This document shows, piece after piece, positions 21,086-32,584 of a DNA stretch of 64,000 nt. The position numbers and the translations under genes are program-made. Position 1 is the first letter of the stretch, and every line of letters begins with the position of its first letter. The notes beneath the pieces are model-generated. The model did not search any database, was not told where the DNA came from, and saw only the letters and a list, made by a program, of their open reading frames with translations. Source of the stretch: Mesostigma viride (taxonomy: Eukaryota > Streptophyta > Mesostigmatophyceae > Mesostigmatales > Mesostigmataceae); contig RPFO01000076.1 in NCBI GenBank assembly GCA_009746045.1, positions 4,065,433 through 4,129,432 of the forward strand. The letters are read 5' to 3'.

Positions 21086-21090
21086 AATCC

Positions 21091-21749
21091 ATTTGCGCAG
21101 CAACTCGTCAGCAGAGCTTGTGAGCTCCTGGTCCTTGCCGGCTGGAATGACCCTAGGCTGCTGGCTAGCAACCTTTATCCTCACACCAGGCCTACGACCC
21201 TCGATAGGTTCGCCACTCGTCGTGACGACCAAGGTTCGTGTGTGAAGACGCTCGTTGCCTCGTTGAGCCTCGAGCTATATGCAACCTCGTTCCATCCTTG
21301 TTCCTCGGTCATGAGCAACGCTGGGCAACGCTACATTGCCAGAGCCTCGTATCGCTGCCTTGCATCCTCGTTGCAGGCAGTATACAGGAATCTCTGGCTA
21401 TCCTGTGTCTAGGACAGCACAGGACCTGCCACAGTCCTGCAAGGACGTACATCCTTGCAGACCTGCTGGCTGGTTACTGGCTTCTACTAGTAGCCACAGT
21501 ACCGTTGAGCCCTCAGTACACTGTGTCCCAGTCACGTGAGAGTCCAGGCTAAGCCTGTGCAGGCACGGCCTGCCACGTGTCCTGTCCCGACTATGCCCTG
21601 AGTGTGCCCCGCCCTCGCCCACCGGTCGGCAGTACTTCGGGACTTGATAACTTTCTAGTCCCTTGTCTGTTCTAGGCGGTTGACACGGCGTTGGAAAGGT
21701 CTCCTCAACCTGCATCCATCTAGCACATTGGTGCCCCAATATGCTAACT
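21091..21749 (-). repeat. 3' LTR of element D
   Basis: 659 bp. On the minus strand it starts AGTTAGCATATTGG and ends CGCAAAT, so this subfamily has lost the CTAACT right end. Confidence 0.9.
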
Positions 21750-22684
21750 CCAACCCTTTCTTGTTTTGGAGCTTGGACCAGCCTGAGAACCTATCAGCCA
21801 CTGTCCCCACAAGCCTTTAGACATCTGATCCCTCCCAGAGACCAGACCTGCCTTTTCTTTTGGAACCTGAGGTGCCTCCAAATATTAGCTAGGCCTGCTC
21901 ATTGGTTCAAAGGTTGCCCTCTGACCCACATGACATCCCAACCCTTTCTTTGGGAACCTGGTGTAGATTAAAGTTAGGTCTTCACTTAGTCAGAGGAGTT
22001 TGGATAGAGGAGTCCATGAACGTACTATTGTGAGTTCCTGGTCATCCAGTTATCACAGGCGCCCGTTCATATGGCGCCCGCCACGGAGCCTCCTTTATCT
22101 TTTAAATCCTTCCAAAGACTGAGAGAGCCCTGACAAATGTTAGCCAACACATGGGGAGCCCATGTCCTCACTGAGTCTCACTCAGGATTCATACATGCCA
22201 GGCTGAGGTCAGCTGGGGAATCGAACCCCACCCCATATCCTCCAGGTTTGGATCAGCTCCTGGAACTGAGCATCACAAACAACAAGACATGACAATAACA
22301 AGATTATGTTTTATTATAAAGGAGTATAACCCATAGTGAGGCCCCTGGCAACCACGTCCAACATGGTCACACAACCAGGGATTTTATTAGCATGCAACAG
22401 GTTGGTTACAGAGAATATATACAAATGTACAGCAACCTGTTAGAGCCAACACTTGGGCTGCCCTTGCAGGGTCCATTCCATGAAGACCCAAGGCCCATTA
22501 CAAAGTCCTTAAGACTCTTCTGCAGCTCCATGACAGAGCCAGGCGAAATTCTCAGCCAGGGGAGTGACTCCACCCTGACCCCTGTCCAGCAGAGTGTGTC
22601 TGAACTCTGAAGGACCTGCTGTCAGCCACCACGTGGCTGCCCAGCCCACTGGGATGCCTCCCACCTAGAGCAAGGCTGTTTGGT
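21750..22684 (-). other. 3' UTR of element D
   Basis: Contains the polypurine tract next to the LTR (AAAGGGTTGG on the minus strand), the complement site CAATAGTACG (22021-22030), the GGCGCC hairpin (~22065-22085) and the T-arm hairpin TGGGG-TTCGATT-CCCCA (22214-22230). These are preserved although the surrounding sequence differs from A/C/E. Confidence 0.7.
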
Positions 22685-23438
22685 CTACTCTGGCCCTCCC
22701 CCCTTGGAGGCCATGAGCCCACGAAGCAAAGGGTATTGCAGCTCAGCCTTCTCCTCCAGCTTGGTGAGAGCATCTGCAGGGTTGTCCACGCCAGCCACAT
22801 GTTCAATGTTAGCTAAGCAAGACATTTCCTTGAGCAACAAATAATCAAGGTCCCTGCTCCTGGCCAGCTGCCTGTGCACAAACTGCACCATGCCCATGCT
22901 GTCAGTTCTTACCAGTGTGTGCATCTGCAACCGACAGGAAGCTACTTGACATAGCTGGTAAAATAGCTCCCTCAAGTAAAGAGCAGTATGAAGCCCTTCA
23001 CAGATTGCTCTGCACTCAGCAATGTCACTGCTGGGAGTTACCCTGTTCTGCAACCGACTGTACCAGCAGACCAGAGAGGACTGTTCCTGCACCAGGGATA
23101 TTAATGCTGCTGCACGGCCCCTGACCTCTGTGACTTTCCTACTATCCATAGAACTGTCCACATAGAGCATCATGTCAAAAGGCCTGTACAAATCCAAAGG
23201 ACCCAGCATGAGAGGGGAAGACATGCGAACAGCCTCTACCACTCTCTCAGCACCCACCTCAACCAGTTGGGAATCGGTCAACCGACTCAGTACCAACAGG
23301 TCAGGAGCACAAATGCTGGCCAGCCATGCCAACATACCTCGTATTGTTGCACATCTGGCCTGGGTGATGGGCTCCTGCAAGGCATCTATGATCTGCTGAG
23401 GATAATCCTTACCACCCTCCAGCTGGATGGACCATGTA
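22685..23438 (-). pseudogene. pol: RNase H domain of element D pol
   Basis: C-terminal pol fragment left of the element C insertion. RNase H residues are visible: YVDSSMDSRKVTEVRGRAAA, AECRAICEG, RTDSMGMVQFVHRQ and VDNPADALTKLEEK. It joins at the CCCTG duplication to the RT at 33234. The stop is at 22685. Confidence 0.9.
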
Positions 23439-23443
23439 CCCTG

Positions 23444-24087
23444 AGTTAGCATTTTGGGCAACCAATATGCTAAGTGGACGCAGTTTGGAAAGACCTTTCC
23501 AACGCCGTGCTGACCGCCTGAAACAGACAAGGGACGAGAAAGATATCAAGTCCCGAAGTCCTAGCCATCCGTGGCCGACTAGGGTGCAGTCCTCTGGCAT
23601 AGTGGACAGGACACGTGGCAGGCCGTGCCTGCACAGGCTTAGCCTGATTATCACGTGACTGTGGTCCACGTAGATCAGAGGAGCAGCAGCCTGTGACTGG
23701 TGGAATACTGGAGCTGGCACAGGTCTGCAAGGATACTAGGCCTTGCAGGCTTGTGACAGGTCCTGTACTTCCTAGGTTGCAGAGTCTAGGCAAATCCAGT
23801 TCGTCCTGGCTCTGCACTGATGCCAGTGGACGTTGAGGATTTGCTTGCACGCCTGCACGTGCCTCGTCACACCGATGGGAACGAGGAACAACGCAAGGAT
23901 ATAGCTTGGTCATGGGGGATGACCAGCTATCTCGAAAAGCACGAACCGTGGGTGCCACCTTGGTCGTGGAAGTGCCCATTGTGGTCGTGGCCTGGTGAAC
24001 AGATTTAAGGTTGCTGCCTTGCAACATTGGCTAAGACGCGCTGTGAAATATCAAGAGCTCACATACGCTGGGGAGCTCTTTCTAACT
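23444..24087 (+). repeat. 5' LTR of element C
   Basis: AGTTAGCATTTT...TTTCTAACT, 644 bp. The next ten bases (24088-24097) are CGTATTATTG, exactly complementary to 32264-32273. Confidence 0.95.
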
Positions 24088-24097
24088 CGTATTATTG
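24088..24097 (+). promoter_or_regulatory. Primer-binding-position site, element C
   Basis: CGTATTATTG, one base different from A (CGTACTATTG). The 3' UTR partner carries the compensating change. Confidence 0.6.
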
Positions 24098-24330
24098 TCT
24101 CCTTACTTCTTCATGTCCAACGTGCCGAGGGAACAGGCCATTGAGCCTTCGCAAAGCCAGAGCTCGCAGCCGCAGCTTCGGGTAGGAGCCCCGGAGCGAT
24201 CACGACCTTTTCATCCCTACGCTCATCCGAGCACCGCATCAACCTTCGTCCAGGCGGCGTACCTGGCAAGGGGGCTGGCGAAGAAAGGTTGGGTAGCAGT
24301 TTGCGGAACTGCAGCAGGGCCGGCGGCGAG

Positions 24331-24406
24331 AGTTAAGTAATGCAATACGCATTACTTTTGCATACTTGCAAGTATGCAAAAGTAATGCGTATTGCATTAC
24401 TTAACT
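24331..24406. repeat. 76-bp perfect palindrome (family 2)
   Basis: AGTTAAGTAATGC...GCATTACTTAACT, with centre TTGCAA. Copies are at 24657-24732 and 25269-25344, a half copy at 24981-25018 and a shortened copy at 25595-25625. Confidence 0.95.
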
Positions 24407-25018
24407 AAAATTGGGCCGCGTGGGGAAATCCGGCGTTCCGCACACACCGCTCGTTACCGAGGTGACTCGATTAATTACGACTCGGCTATTCCCAGCCTCA
24501 CGCCGTAATTCCTATTTCGACTTGGCCTACCCGGCCTCCGCCAAACATAGAAATCCACAAATATTTCGACTTGGCCTCCCAGGCCTACCCGCCGCAAATA
24601 TTTCCGTGCCTCCGAGAGGATTCGAACCCGGTACCCCAGGAGCGAACGCCAATCTTAGTTAAGTAATGCAATACGCATTACTTTTGCATACTTGCAAGTA
24701 TGCAAAAGTAATGCGTATTGCATTACTTAACTAAAATTGGGCCGCGTGGGGAAATCCGGCGTTCCGCACACACCGCTCGTTACCGAGGTGACTCGATTAA
24801 TTACGACTCGGCTATTCCCAGCCTCACGCCGTAATTCCTATTTCGACTTGGCCTACCCGGCCTCCGCCAAACATAGAAATCCACAAATATTTCGACTTGG
24901 CCTCCCAGGCCTACCCGCCGCAAATATTTCCGTGCCTCCGAGAGGATTCGAACCCGGTACCCCAGGAGCGAACGCCAATCCAAGTATGCAAAAGTAATGC
25001 GTATTGCATTACTTAACT

Positions 25019-25268
25019 AAGATTGGCGTTCGCTCCTGGGGTACCGGGTTCGAATCCTCTCGGAGGCACGGAAATATTTGCGGCGGGTAGGCCTGGGAGG
25101 CCAAGTCGAAATATTTGTGGATTTCTATGTTTGGCGGAGGCCGGGTAGGCCAAGTCGAAATAGGAATTACGGCGTGAGGCTGGGAATAGCCGAGTCGTAA
25201 TTAATCGAGTCACCTCGGTAACGAGCGGTGTGTGCGGAACGCCGGATTTCCCCACGCGGCCCAATTTT
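25019..25268 (+). other. tRNA-like core, family 2 (four copies in all)
   Basis: 250 bp. Near its start, CCGGG-TTCGAAT-CCTCT-CGGAGGC-A has T-arm and acceptor layout, with a perfect B box GGTTCGAATCC at 25047-25057. The others are at 25373-25383 (plus) and 24618-24628 and 24944-24954 (minus). TAGCCGAGTCG further on resembles an A box but is in the wrong order. The core begins AAGATTGG and ends CCAATTTT, nearly complementary. No complete tRNA fold could be found. Confidence 0.6.
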
Positions 25269-26650
25269 AGTTAAGTAATGCAATGCGCATTACTTTTGCA
25301 TACTTGCAAGTATGCAAAAGTAATGCGTATTGCATTACTTAACTAAGATTGGCGTTCGCTCCTGGGGTACCGGGTTCGAATCCTCTCGGAGGCACGGAAA
25401 TATTTGCGGCGGGTAGGCCTGGGAGGCCAAGTCGAAATATTTGTGGATTTCTATGTTTGGCGGAGGCCGGGTAGGCCAAGTCGAAATAGGAATTACGGCG
25501 TGAGGCTGGGAATAGCCGAGTCGTAATTAATCGAGTCACCTCGGTAACGAGCGGTGTGTGCGGAACGCCGGATTTCCCCACGCGGCCCAATTTTAGTTAA
25601 GTAATGCAATGCGCATTACTTAACTGCGAGCGACCCCATTGTGATGCAGATTGAGGCTTCGACAGCTCCCGGCGAATTGTCGCGAGAGGCCGTCGAAAAG
25701 TTTGTGTCAATACGGGACGAGCTGTCCTCGACCATTTACGGTCTGGAGGTGGCTCACCAGGGCGGGCACGTGACCGTGTCGCAGCTGGATTTGGCGCGGG
25801 AGGCACTGGGCCAGATCGTGGCCATTGGACTGGGAGCAGCGCGACTGTTCAACCATCAGGTGGCAACGTCTGTGCTGGGCGCGGGAGTTGAAGTCCCGGA
25901 CGTGATCAGGCAAGCGCAGGCGCGCGAAGTCGACAACCCCTGGTCGTCGGCAGAGGTGGTTTCACAAACGTGCGAACACCTCGTGAACATTCTTTTGCAG
26001 GAGTCACGGGGCAACGCAGACCGGTGGGTGATAACCACACGACCATTTGGGATTTGGTCAACACTCGACACACCGCGGGCGGCGGAACCAGACGCACACG
26101 ATCCAGTGGTCGAGGTCATCACGGGTCGGGAGGTAACGCCAGAAGACTTCCATTACCAATTCGTTGATCAGCCAGAGGGGATCATCGAACGTTCATCTCA
26201 GCAGATAGATCAAGGCGACGGTACCACAGAAGGGTACGCTGCACGACGTCGTGCTGAGCTGCACGTCCCGCAAGAGCCCGAACACGACTACGGTGGTCGT
26301 GGGGCTTGCAACGACAAGCGGGGTGGTGGAACGCGGTGGGTGAGGAACCTTGAGTGGGATCGCTCGAGTGGGAGCGAGCCCCGGATCCCAGTGGAGAAGT
26401 CTGCAGACGGGCGACCCGTTAGCAGAGTGTTTGGACCCTACGCCGACGGGAGGACGCCGCTGGCAGCGACGAGGAGCGGCCAGAGACGCCCATCGCAGCC
26501 ACTGCTCAAGAGCGAGAGCTGGAGGCAGCGAACCAAGCAGGTGCTGAGTCAGTAGCTGGGACGGTGCCCACGGCATCCCCCAGCGACACCAGTGCTTGAG
26601 TCAGTTCTTCCTTTTCCTTCGCCTTTATTGTTGTGTCCCCACTGTATATA

Positions 26651-28003
26651 ATGCCTCGTGGCAAACCGGGCGACGGCGACAAGGGCGAGGAGGGGGCACC
26701 GGCTGGAGAGAGCCAGGAGCCTGGGAAGGGCAAGGAGGCGCTGGTGGGAGAGGCGATCCCAGCCAGCGACGGCGATGGGGGAAAGCGACCAGGGAGCAAG
26801 AGGCGACACGAAGACTCGGTGGAGGAGGCGCGCAAGGCGCGGGCGCTGGGGGCATCTGATGCAATAACGGTGGCGAATGGGCAACCTGCCGTGGAGAAGC
26901 GTAAGAGGGACCCCTCTGCTGACGGCAATGGTAAGAGGCCTCATGTGGATGTGCTCTCCCCTGTGCCTGCTGGACCAAGTGGTGCTGTTGTTGTGACACC
27001 CGCTGTGGTGGAGCCAGTGAAGGCGCTGCCAGGGTCGAGACCTCACATGAGTGCTGTCACTGTTATGAATGGACAAAAGCCTCTTAACCCACCACTAGCA
27101 CAGGAAGCTTTGGACAAGTGGCTAGAGGACATGGAGCTTGTTGTGTTCTCCGTGGACCCCACTGTCAACCTAGTGCAAGTGTTTCACTCGTCCACGTGCA
27201 ACAGGGACTCGTCAGAGCGTGTCAGGGAGAAGGCTAGGACTGCTGTCAAGGATAAGCTAACCTGGGCACAGTTCCTGGAAGGGTTGAGGGAGAGTTCTCT
27301 GACAAGGTTCTCAACCTCACCAACTACTACAAGCACCAGTATGACACCTTTGAGATAGTGGGCCCTGTGGCAGAGGAATGGGCTAGGCTCAACCGTATCA
27401 GGACAAGGGGGCCAAGTATGGCTTCCTGGTCACAGATAGGGCCTTGGCAGACTATTTCCTGGACCGTATGGGTTTGAGTGTGGATGGGAGGAACGGTGCC
27501 CGCATGTTTCTTAACCAGACTGATGGCTCCTTGCGTGCTCTGGAGCTTGTAATCCTCAGCATAAGGAAGCCAGAACCTGCCTGCAAGGCTATCCAGTCCC
27601 ATGGCAGCAATGCCACCTCCGCTGTGCAGGGCCAAGGTGATGTCCCCGGGTACCCAGCCCGTGATGGGGCAAGGCCCAACAAGCGTAAGCGCTTCAGGCG
27701 CCAGAGGCAGGGGCTCAGGGTGGCAAGGGTGCAGGTCCCCAAGGAGGGGTTGGGGGCCAGCAAGCTGGTGGTCAGCAGGGTAAGGGTGGCCAAGGGCAAG
27801 GCAAGGGCCAAGCTCAAGGCAACCAGGGCAAGCAGGGTGGGCAGCCTCAGGGAGGCCAGGGGAAGCCTGGCAAGGGTGGGGCTGGGTCTGGGAAGAAGGG
27901 TGGAGCATGTTTTGTGTGTGGCAAGGAAGGTCACTGGCGTCGTGAGTGTCCTGACAGGAAGGCCAAGCCTGCTGGGGCAGGAGGCCAGTCTGGGCAGCAG
28001 TGA
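26651..28003 (+). pseudogene. gag: gag of element C, frameshifted
   Basis: ATG in TATATAATGCC. The capsid-like helical region (LDKWLEDMEL, SSTCNRDSSERVREKARTAVKDKLTWAQFL) is open to ~27290, where one base is missing. Further single-base losses lie near 27400 and 27710. The Gly/Gln-rich tract and the knuckle CFVCGKEGHWRREC precede TGA at 28001-28003, followed by CTA. Confidence 0.85.
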
Positions 28004-31000
28004 CTAGCTACATCATCCCCTGTAAATAGTCAATCACCCCTTGGGGAAGGTGTGCTGGATGTACATAAGGACGGGGGTGTGCCCCTTGTGCAGCACCAAG
28101 GGTGTAAAGATGTTGTTCTTCCACTGGATTGCAATAACAATGCTGCAGCTGAATTCCCTATGCCTCATGCAGGTGGTGGGTCTCCAGCAGGTGCTGGCCT
28201 GGAGGGCCAAGGGACCTTGCTGGAAGGGCCTGGAGCGGTCCAGGGTGCAGGGCCTGACTTGGGGCGTCAGGACGGCCTGCAGGGAAGCCCTGGAACCTCA
28301 GGAGTGGATCATGTGTCCCCACACACGGTTCAGACGTCTCGCCAGGTCAGTACTGACAGAGTGCTGAGCTATGCTGAGGCTGGCCATAGATTGCATCATA
28401 TGTTTGGGCATTCTGGGCAGGCAGCAATGTTTGCTTGGAAGCTAGGTAGGGAGCCTTTGTGGGAGGCTGCCAGGCTGCTGCTGAGAACTGTGGTTGCCAG
28501 GAGAATGCTGTTCACCCACCTCAGTCCCATGCTAGGGAGCCTGCTAGGGAGCGTGGCGACATCCAGATGGATATCCAGCATATCAGGGGCTTGTATATAT
28601 TGGTGGGGTGGACAGGTTCAGCAGATACAGGCTGATAGACGTTCTGCCTGGTATGCAGGAGCACCACTTGTTGTTGGGTATGAAGGCCCTGATCCCAGGC
28701 TTTGGGGTGTGCAAGAGTGTGCAGGCAGACTTGCAGTTTGACTGTTTGCTCAAGCATCAGGACCAGCTGCCTTGTAAGCTGGTAGTAGTCCCCAGGGAGA
28801 GTCATGGGCAGCAAGGGGCTGTAGAGAGATCCATACGTGAAGTGAAGACAGTGGTGCTAGCAGCAGAGTCAGTGCCACTTGTGGCATCTGCCTTAGAGAG
28901 GGCAGCCTGGTGTAAGGGGATAGAAGAGCAGCTGAACCACAGGGTTAACTATTACTTTGATGGTGTGGCTGTCTCTCCCCTGGCCCTGCAGTATAGCTTG
29001 TTACCTGAGAACGTGGTGCAGGCCAGTCTTAGGAAGGCAGATAGGTTATTTGCCCAGCTGAGACGTAAGGACAAGAACTGGAATGTGCTGAGGCCTCAGG
29101 TGGGGCTGAAGGTCAGGATGTGGAAGGAACCATCTATTCCAGGCAAGCGGGGGAAGTGGCAGGATGGGGTTGTCACTCGTGTGGAAGAAGCTAACAGATC
29201 TTGCCTGGTGGCTTTGGAAAAGGATCCAAGGCACGTGTACAGGTTGTCCTGGGCTCATGTCAAGGAAAGAAGGCCACATGCAATCTGGCCTGCAGACGGG
29301 CCAGGCCCTCCCAGCTGGGTTGAGGAGCCAGGCCAGAGCCAGGCAGCAGCAGCTAACAATCCTCTGGTGGTGGATGATGGTCTGTCCCTGCTGGAAGATG
29401 ACGAGCAGGAGGAGGCTGCTGAAGCAACTGTCACAAGGCCAGAGGGGACGGGGCAGCCACCTAAGGCCCGGGGGCCTCTCATGGCGGACGTCATCCGAGC
29501 ACTCATGCGCAGCAAACATGATCCCAAGGTATCCAAGCTCACGGGGTGGGGGTCGTGCTGGGCAGCTACAATGGAGGTAGATACCAACTCACAGGTGTCT
29601 GTCATCAGGGAAGAGGATGCTGTAGGCTTACAGATGTCCCATCCCAGTTGCCTTGCTGTGTCTGATTTCTCAGGAAAGGTGTCCATGAAGATCCTTGGGG
29701 AAGTGAGTGTGCCTATCTTAGGGGTGCCCACCACGTTCTGTGTGGTAGAGGGCTATCAGGGGCCTGCCATTCTGGGTCAGAACTTCTTGTGCATGCCAGG
29801 GGTTACTTTGACCTCTGATGAGTTGGCACTAGAAGGCAGGGGCAGCCTCCCCCTTGAAAGATATCACTATTCCCAGGGTCTTGCAGTGGCGGTAAGGCTG
29901 TTAGGAGTCAGCCAGCTGAGGGTCCTCAAGGTCAGGAGCCCATAGCTGAGGACCTGTTGATAATCCCAACCACCTTTGATCCACGGCAGTTAGGGGTAAA
30001 CAGGTACCAGATAGCTGCTCACAGTCCTATTCCCTGGCGCCAGCTAGTCGAGATGATGCAGAGCCCCAAGATGGCTAAGGCATGGACTCTTGGCTTTGTT
30101 GCTTCTGGGCATGAGTGGATAGTTTCCAACTGTGCAGAACCTGTGGATGAGCTGCCAGAAGTTCACCAGCTGCTCAGATTGATGTTTGTCCTCAAGCTCA
30201 AGGAGGTAGATGGTGTCCAGGTGCCACATGTCAGACCAGTTGTAACCGAGTATCATGGCACTGGCCAGTTGTTAGATGAGGAGCTCTATACTCCAGGGAT
30301 GCTGCATGACACGTGGAGGATTCTGCTGTGTATATTTCTGTCTTTTCTGGTTAAGGGTGTGCCCTATAGCTCTGTGCTGATTGATTTCAAGAGGGCTTTT
30401 CTCAAGGGTGACCAAGATCAGGCTAGGCAGACTTGGAGAGATATCCCTCCTTTCTTTGTGACTGTACCTGCTGTATGGAGAGCAGAGATAAAGGCCAGGT
30501 ACCTGAGAATTCTGAAAGGGTTGGAAGGTCTCAGGTCCAGTCCCATTATCTGGAGAAAGAGCCTAGAGAAATTCTTGAAGAATACTTGTGGGTTTTCTGT
30601 GTCTCCAGTGGATCCCTGTTTGTTCCAAGGGTCCCACAATGGCCTTCCTGTCTTTGCCTCACTGCATGGTGATGACCTGCATCTCATAGGTCCACCAGAC
30701 TGGGTTGAGGCTGTCTTGGCTAAGATCCAGAAGCGGTTTGAGCTGGGTAAGATACAGCACATGGTGGAGAATGAGCCTATGGTCTTCTGTGGCATGCAGG
30801 CTACGTTGTTCCAAGCCAAGGGCTCGTGGTTCATCAGGATGGAGGGTGGTAAGGACTACCCACAGCAGATTGTAGATGCATTGCAGGAGCCCATCACGCA
30901 GGCTAGGTGTGCTACCATCAGGGGCATGCTGGCATGGCTTGCAAGTATATGTGCCCCTGACTTGCTGGTTCTGAGTCGACTTACTGATTCCCAGCTGGTT

Positions 31001-31573
31001 GAGGTGGGTGCTGAGAGTGTGGTGCAGGCTGTCATGATGTCTCCCCCTCTCATACTGGGTCCTGTGGATTTGTACAAGCCCCTTGACATGGTTCTCTATG
31101 TGGACAGTTCTATGGATAATAGGAAGGTCACAGAGGTCAGGGGCAGGGCAGCAGCATTAGTTACCCTGGAGCAAGATCACACCTCACTTGTTACCTGGTA
31201 CAGTCGGTTGCAGAACAGGGTTACACCCAGCAGTGATATTGCTGAGTGCAGGGCAATCTGTGAAGGGCTGCATACTGCTCTTTACTTGAGGGAGCTCTTC
31301 TACCAGCTATGTCAAGTGGCTTCCTGTAGGTTGCAGCTGCACACACTGGTGAGGACTGATAGCATGGGCATGGTGCAATTTGTGCACAGGCAGCTGGCCA
31401 GGAGCAGGGACCTTGACTACTTGTTGCTCAAGGAGATGTCCTACCTAGCTCACATTGAACATGTGCCTGGTGTGGACAACCCTGCAGATGCCCTCACCAA
31501 GCTGGAGGAGAAGGCGGAGAGGCAGTACCCCCTGCTCCGTGGGCTCATGGACCCCTTACACGGGCGGCCATAG
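28004..31573 (+). pseudogene. pol: pol of element C: IN, PR-like, RT, RNase H
   Basis: Same frame as gag across TGA CTA. Integrase with D, D, E as in A. Small deletions near 28467 and 28606 and another shift near 29890 interrupt it. Retropepsin-like VDTNSQVSV (DTNS at 29580-29591) and AILGQNFL precede the RT. The RT-RNase H part (29957-31573) is fully open: IDFKRAFLKGDQ, HGDD at 30665-30676, YVDSSMDNRK, AECRA, RTDSMG, NPADALTK, ending LHGRP. This is the best RT/RNase H copy in the window. The enzyme would copy element RNA to DNA in particles; integrase would then insert it. Confidence 0.92.
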
Positions 31574-32584
31574 AGACCAGGCCTTGCTTCAGCTTGGGTG
31601 TCCCCAGTGGGCTGCTTGACCAAAGTACCAAGTGGTGACTGGTGCTTACTGGTTGACAGCCGGTCCTTCAGGGTTAGGTACACCCTCCTGGACAGGAGTT
31701 GGTGTGGAATGTCACTCCTACCAGCTGAGAATCATGCCTGGCCCTCCCCATGGGGTTCAGAAGAGTCGCCAGGACTTAAGTCGACGCCTTTGGCCTCAAA
31801 CAGTTAGGCCATGCAAGGGCAACCCGAATGCTGGTTCTTACAGGTTGCTGTATATATGTTTTCTAGTGCTTGTTTCCAACCTGTTGCTAATAAAGAACCT
31901 GGTTGTGTGACCATGTGGAACATGGTTGCCAGGGAGCCACATTCTGGGTTATATATTGCTTGAATAAAACATAACCATGTCATGTCATTCTCATGTTGTT
32001 CTCATGGTTGTAATGTTTCTCTTGTGTGAAGTTCCAGGTCACCTATAAACCTGGAGGTTGGGGTGGGGTTCAATTCCCCAGCAGAGCCACAGCCTGGCAT
32101 GAGTGATTCCTGGGCTTAACACCCAGTGAAGACATGGGCTCCCCAATAAGGCAGTATTGTGTAGGTGCTACCTGAGTCTCTTTGAGCATAAAAGGGAAAG
32201 GCTGGCCAAGGCGGGCGCCATAAGAACGGGCGCCTGTGATAACTGTGAAAGATCAGGAACTCACAATAATACGTTCTTGGCATCCTTTAATCCCAGCCAT
32301 TGGACTAGGTAATGTGCCTTGACTTTAATCTAACACCAAGTTCCCAAGGAAAGGTTGGGAGCTGACCAAGGGGTCAGGGGATAACCTGGGGTGACCTCTG
32401 ATTCACTGGCCAGTACACCTAGCCTGGTCCAAGGGCGTATATGTTGTTTCCCAAAAGGAGGCAGGACCCTGGGCCCTATCAGGTCTGATCAACCCCAAGG
32501 GACCAAGCGGTCTGTGGCTGAGTGGGCACAAGCAAGGTTAGGCTTGTTTCAAGCTGGTCCAGCTCCAAAAGAAGAAAGGGTTGG
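31574..32584 (+). other. 3' UTR of element C
   Basis: About 1 kb. AATAAA near 31889 and 31963; T-arm hairpin 32064-32080 with B box 32067-32077; GGCGCC hairpin ~32214-32235; complement site CAATAATACG 32264-32273; polypurine tract AAAAGAAGAAAGGGTTGG directly before the 3' LTR. The AATAAA signals precede the structured block, so mRNA ending there would lack it (inference). Confidence 0.75.
32264..32273 (+). promoter_or_regulatory. 3' UTR complement of the primer-binding position (C)
   Basis: CAATAATACG pairs exactly with 24088-24097; differs from the element A site by the compensating base. Confidence 0.6.

Larger units (their letters stand above)
24331..25625. mobile_element. Palindromic tRNA-core element, family 2 composite (1295 bp)
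   Basis: Inserted in ORF0 of element C with target duplication GCGAG (24326-24330 and 25626-25630). Order: palindrome 24331-24406 (76 bp), core 24407-24656 (minus), palindrome 24657-24732, core 24733-24980 (minus), half palindrome 24981-25018 (38 bp), core 25019-25268 (plus), palindrome 25269-25344, core 25345-25594 (plus), shortened palindrome 25595-25625. Ends are AGTTAAG...CTTAACT. The inversion point lies exactly at the palindrome centre. No protein is encoded; the 83-codon frame in each core is non-coding. Confidence 0.9.
24113..26599 (+). pseudogene. ORF0 of element C, interrupted
   Basis: Starts MSNVPREQAIEPSQ at 24113. It is cut at 24330 by the palindromic element and resumes at 25631 (or in the duplicated GCGAG). 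Conserved blocks: TFVQAAYLARGLAKKGWVAV; then TAPGELSREAV, YGLEVAHQGGHVTVSQLDLAREAL, RWVITTRPFGIWSTLDTPR, TPEDFHYQFVDQPEGI and ERSSQQIDQGDGTTEGYAARRRAEL. A frame change near 26450 gives a premature stop at 26555; the family stop is at 26597-26599. Unknown function; no catalytic motif seen. Confidence 0.8.

Noticed and set aside
24411-24662. An 83-residue ORF (start MGRVGKSGVPHTPL) found four times
   Set aside because: It is the translation of the identical cores of a palindromic element. The GFEPGTPG part is the usual artefact of translating a tRNA T arm. No codon bias or start context supports it.
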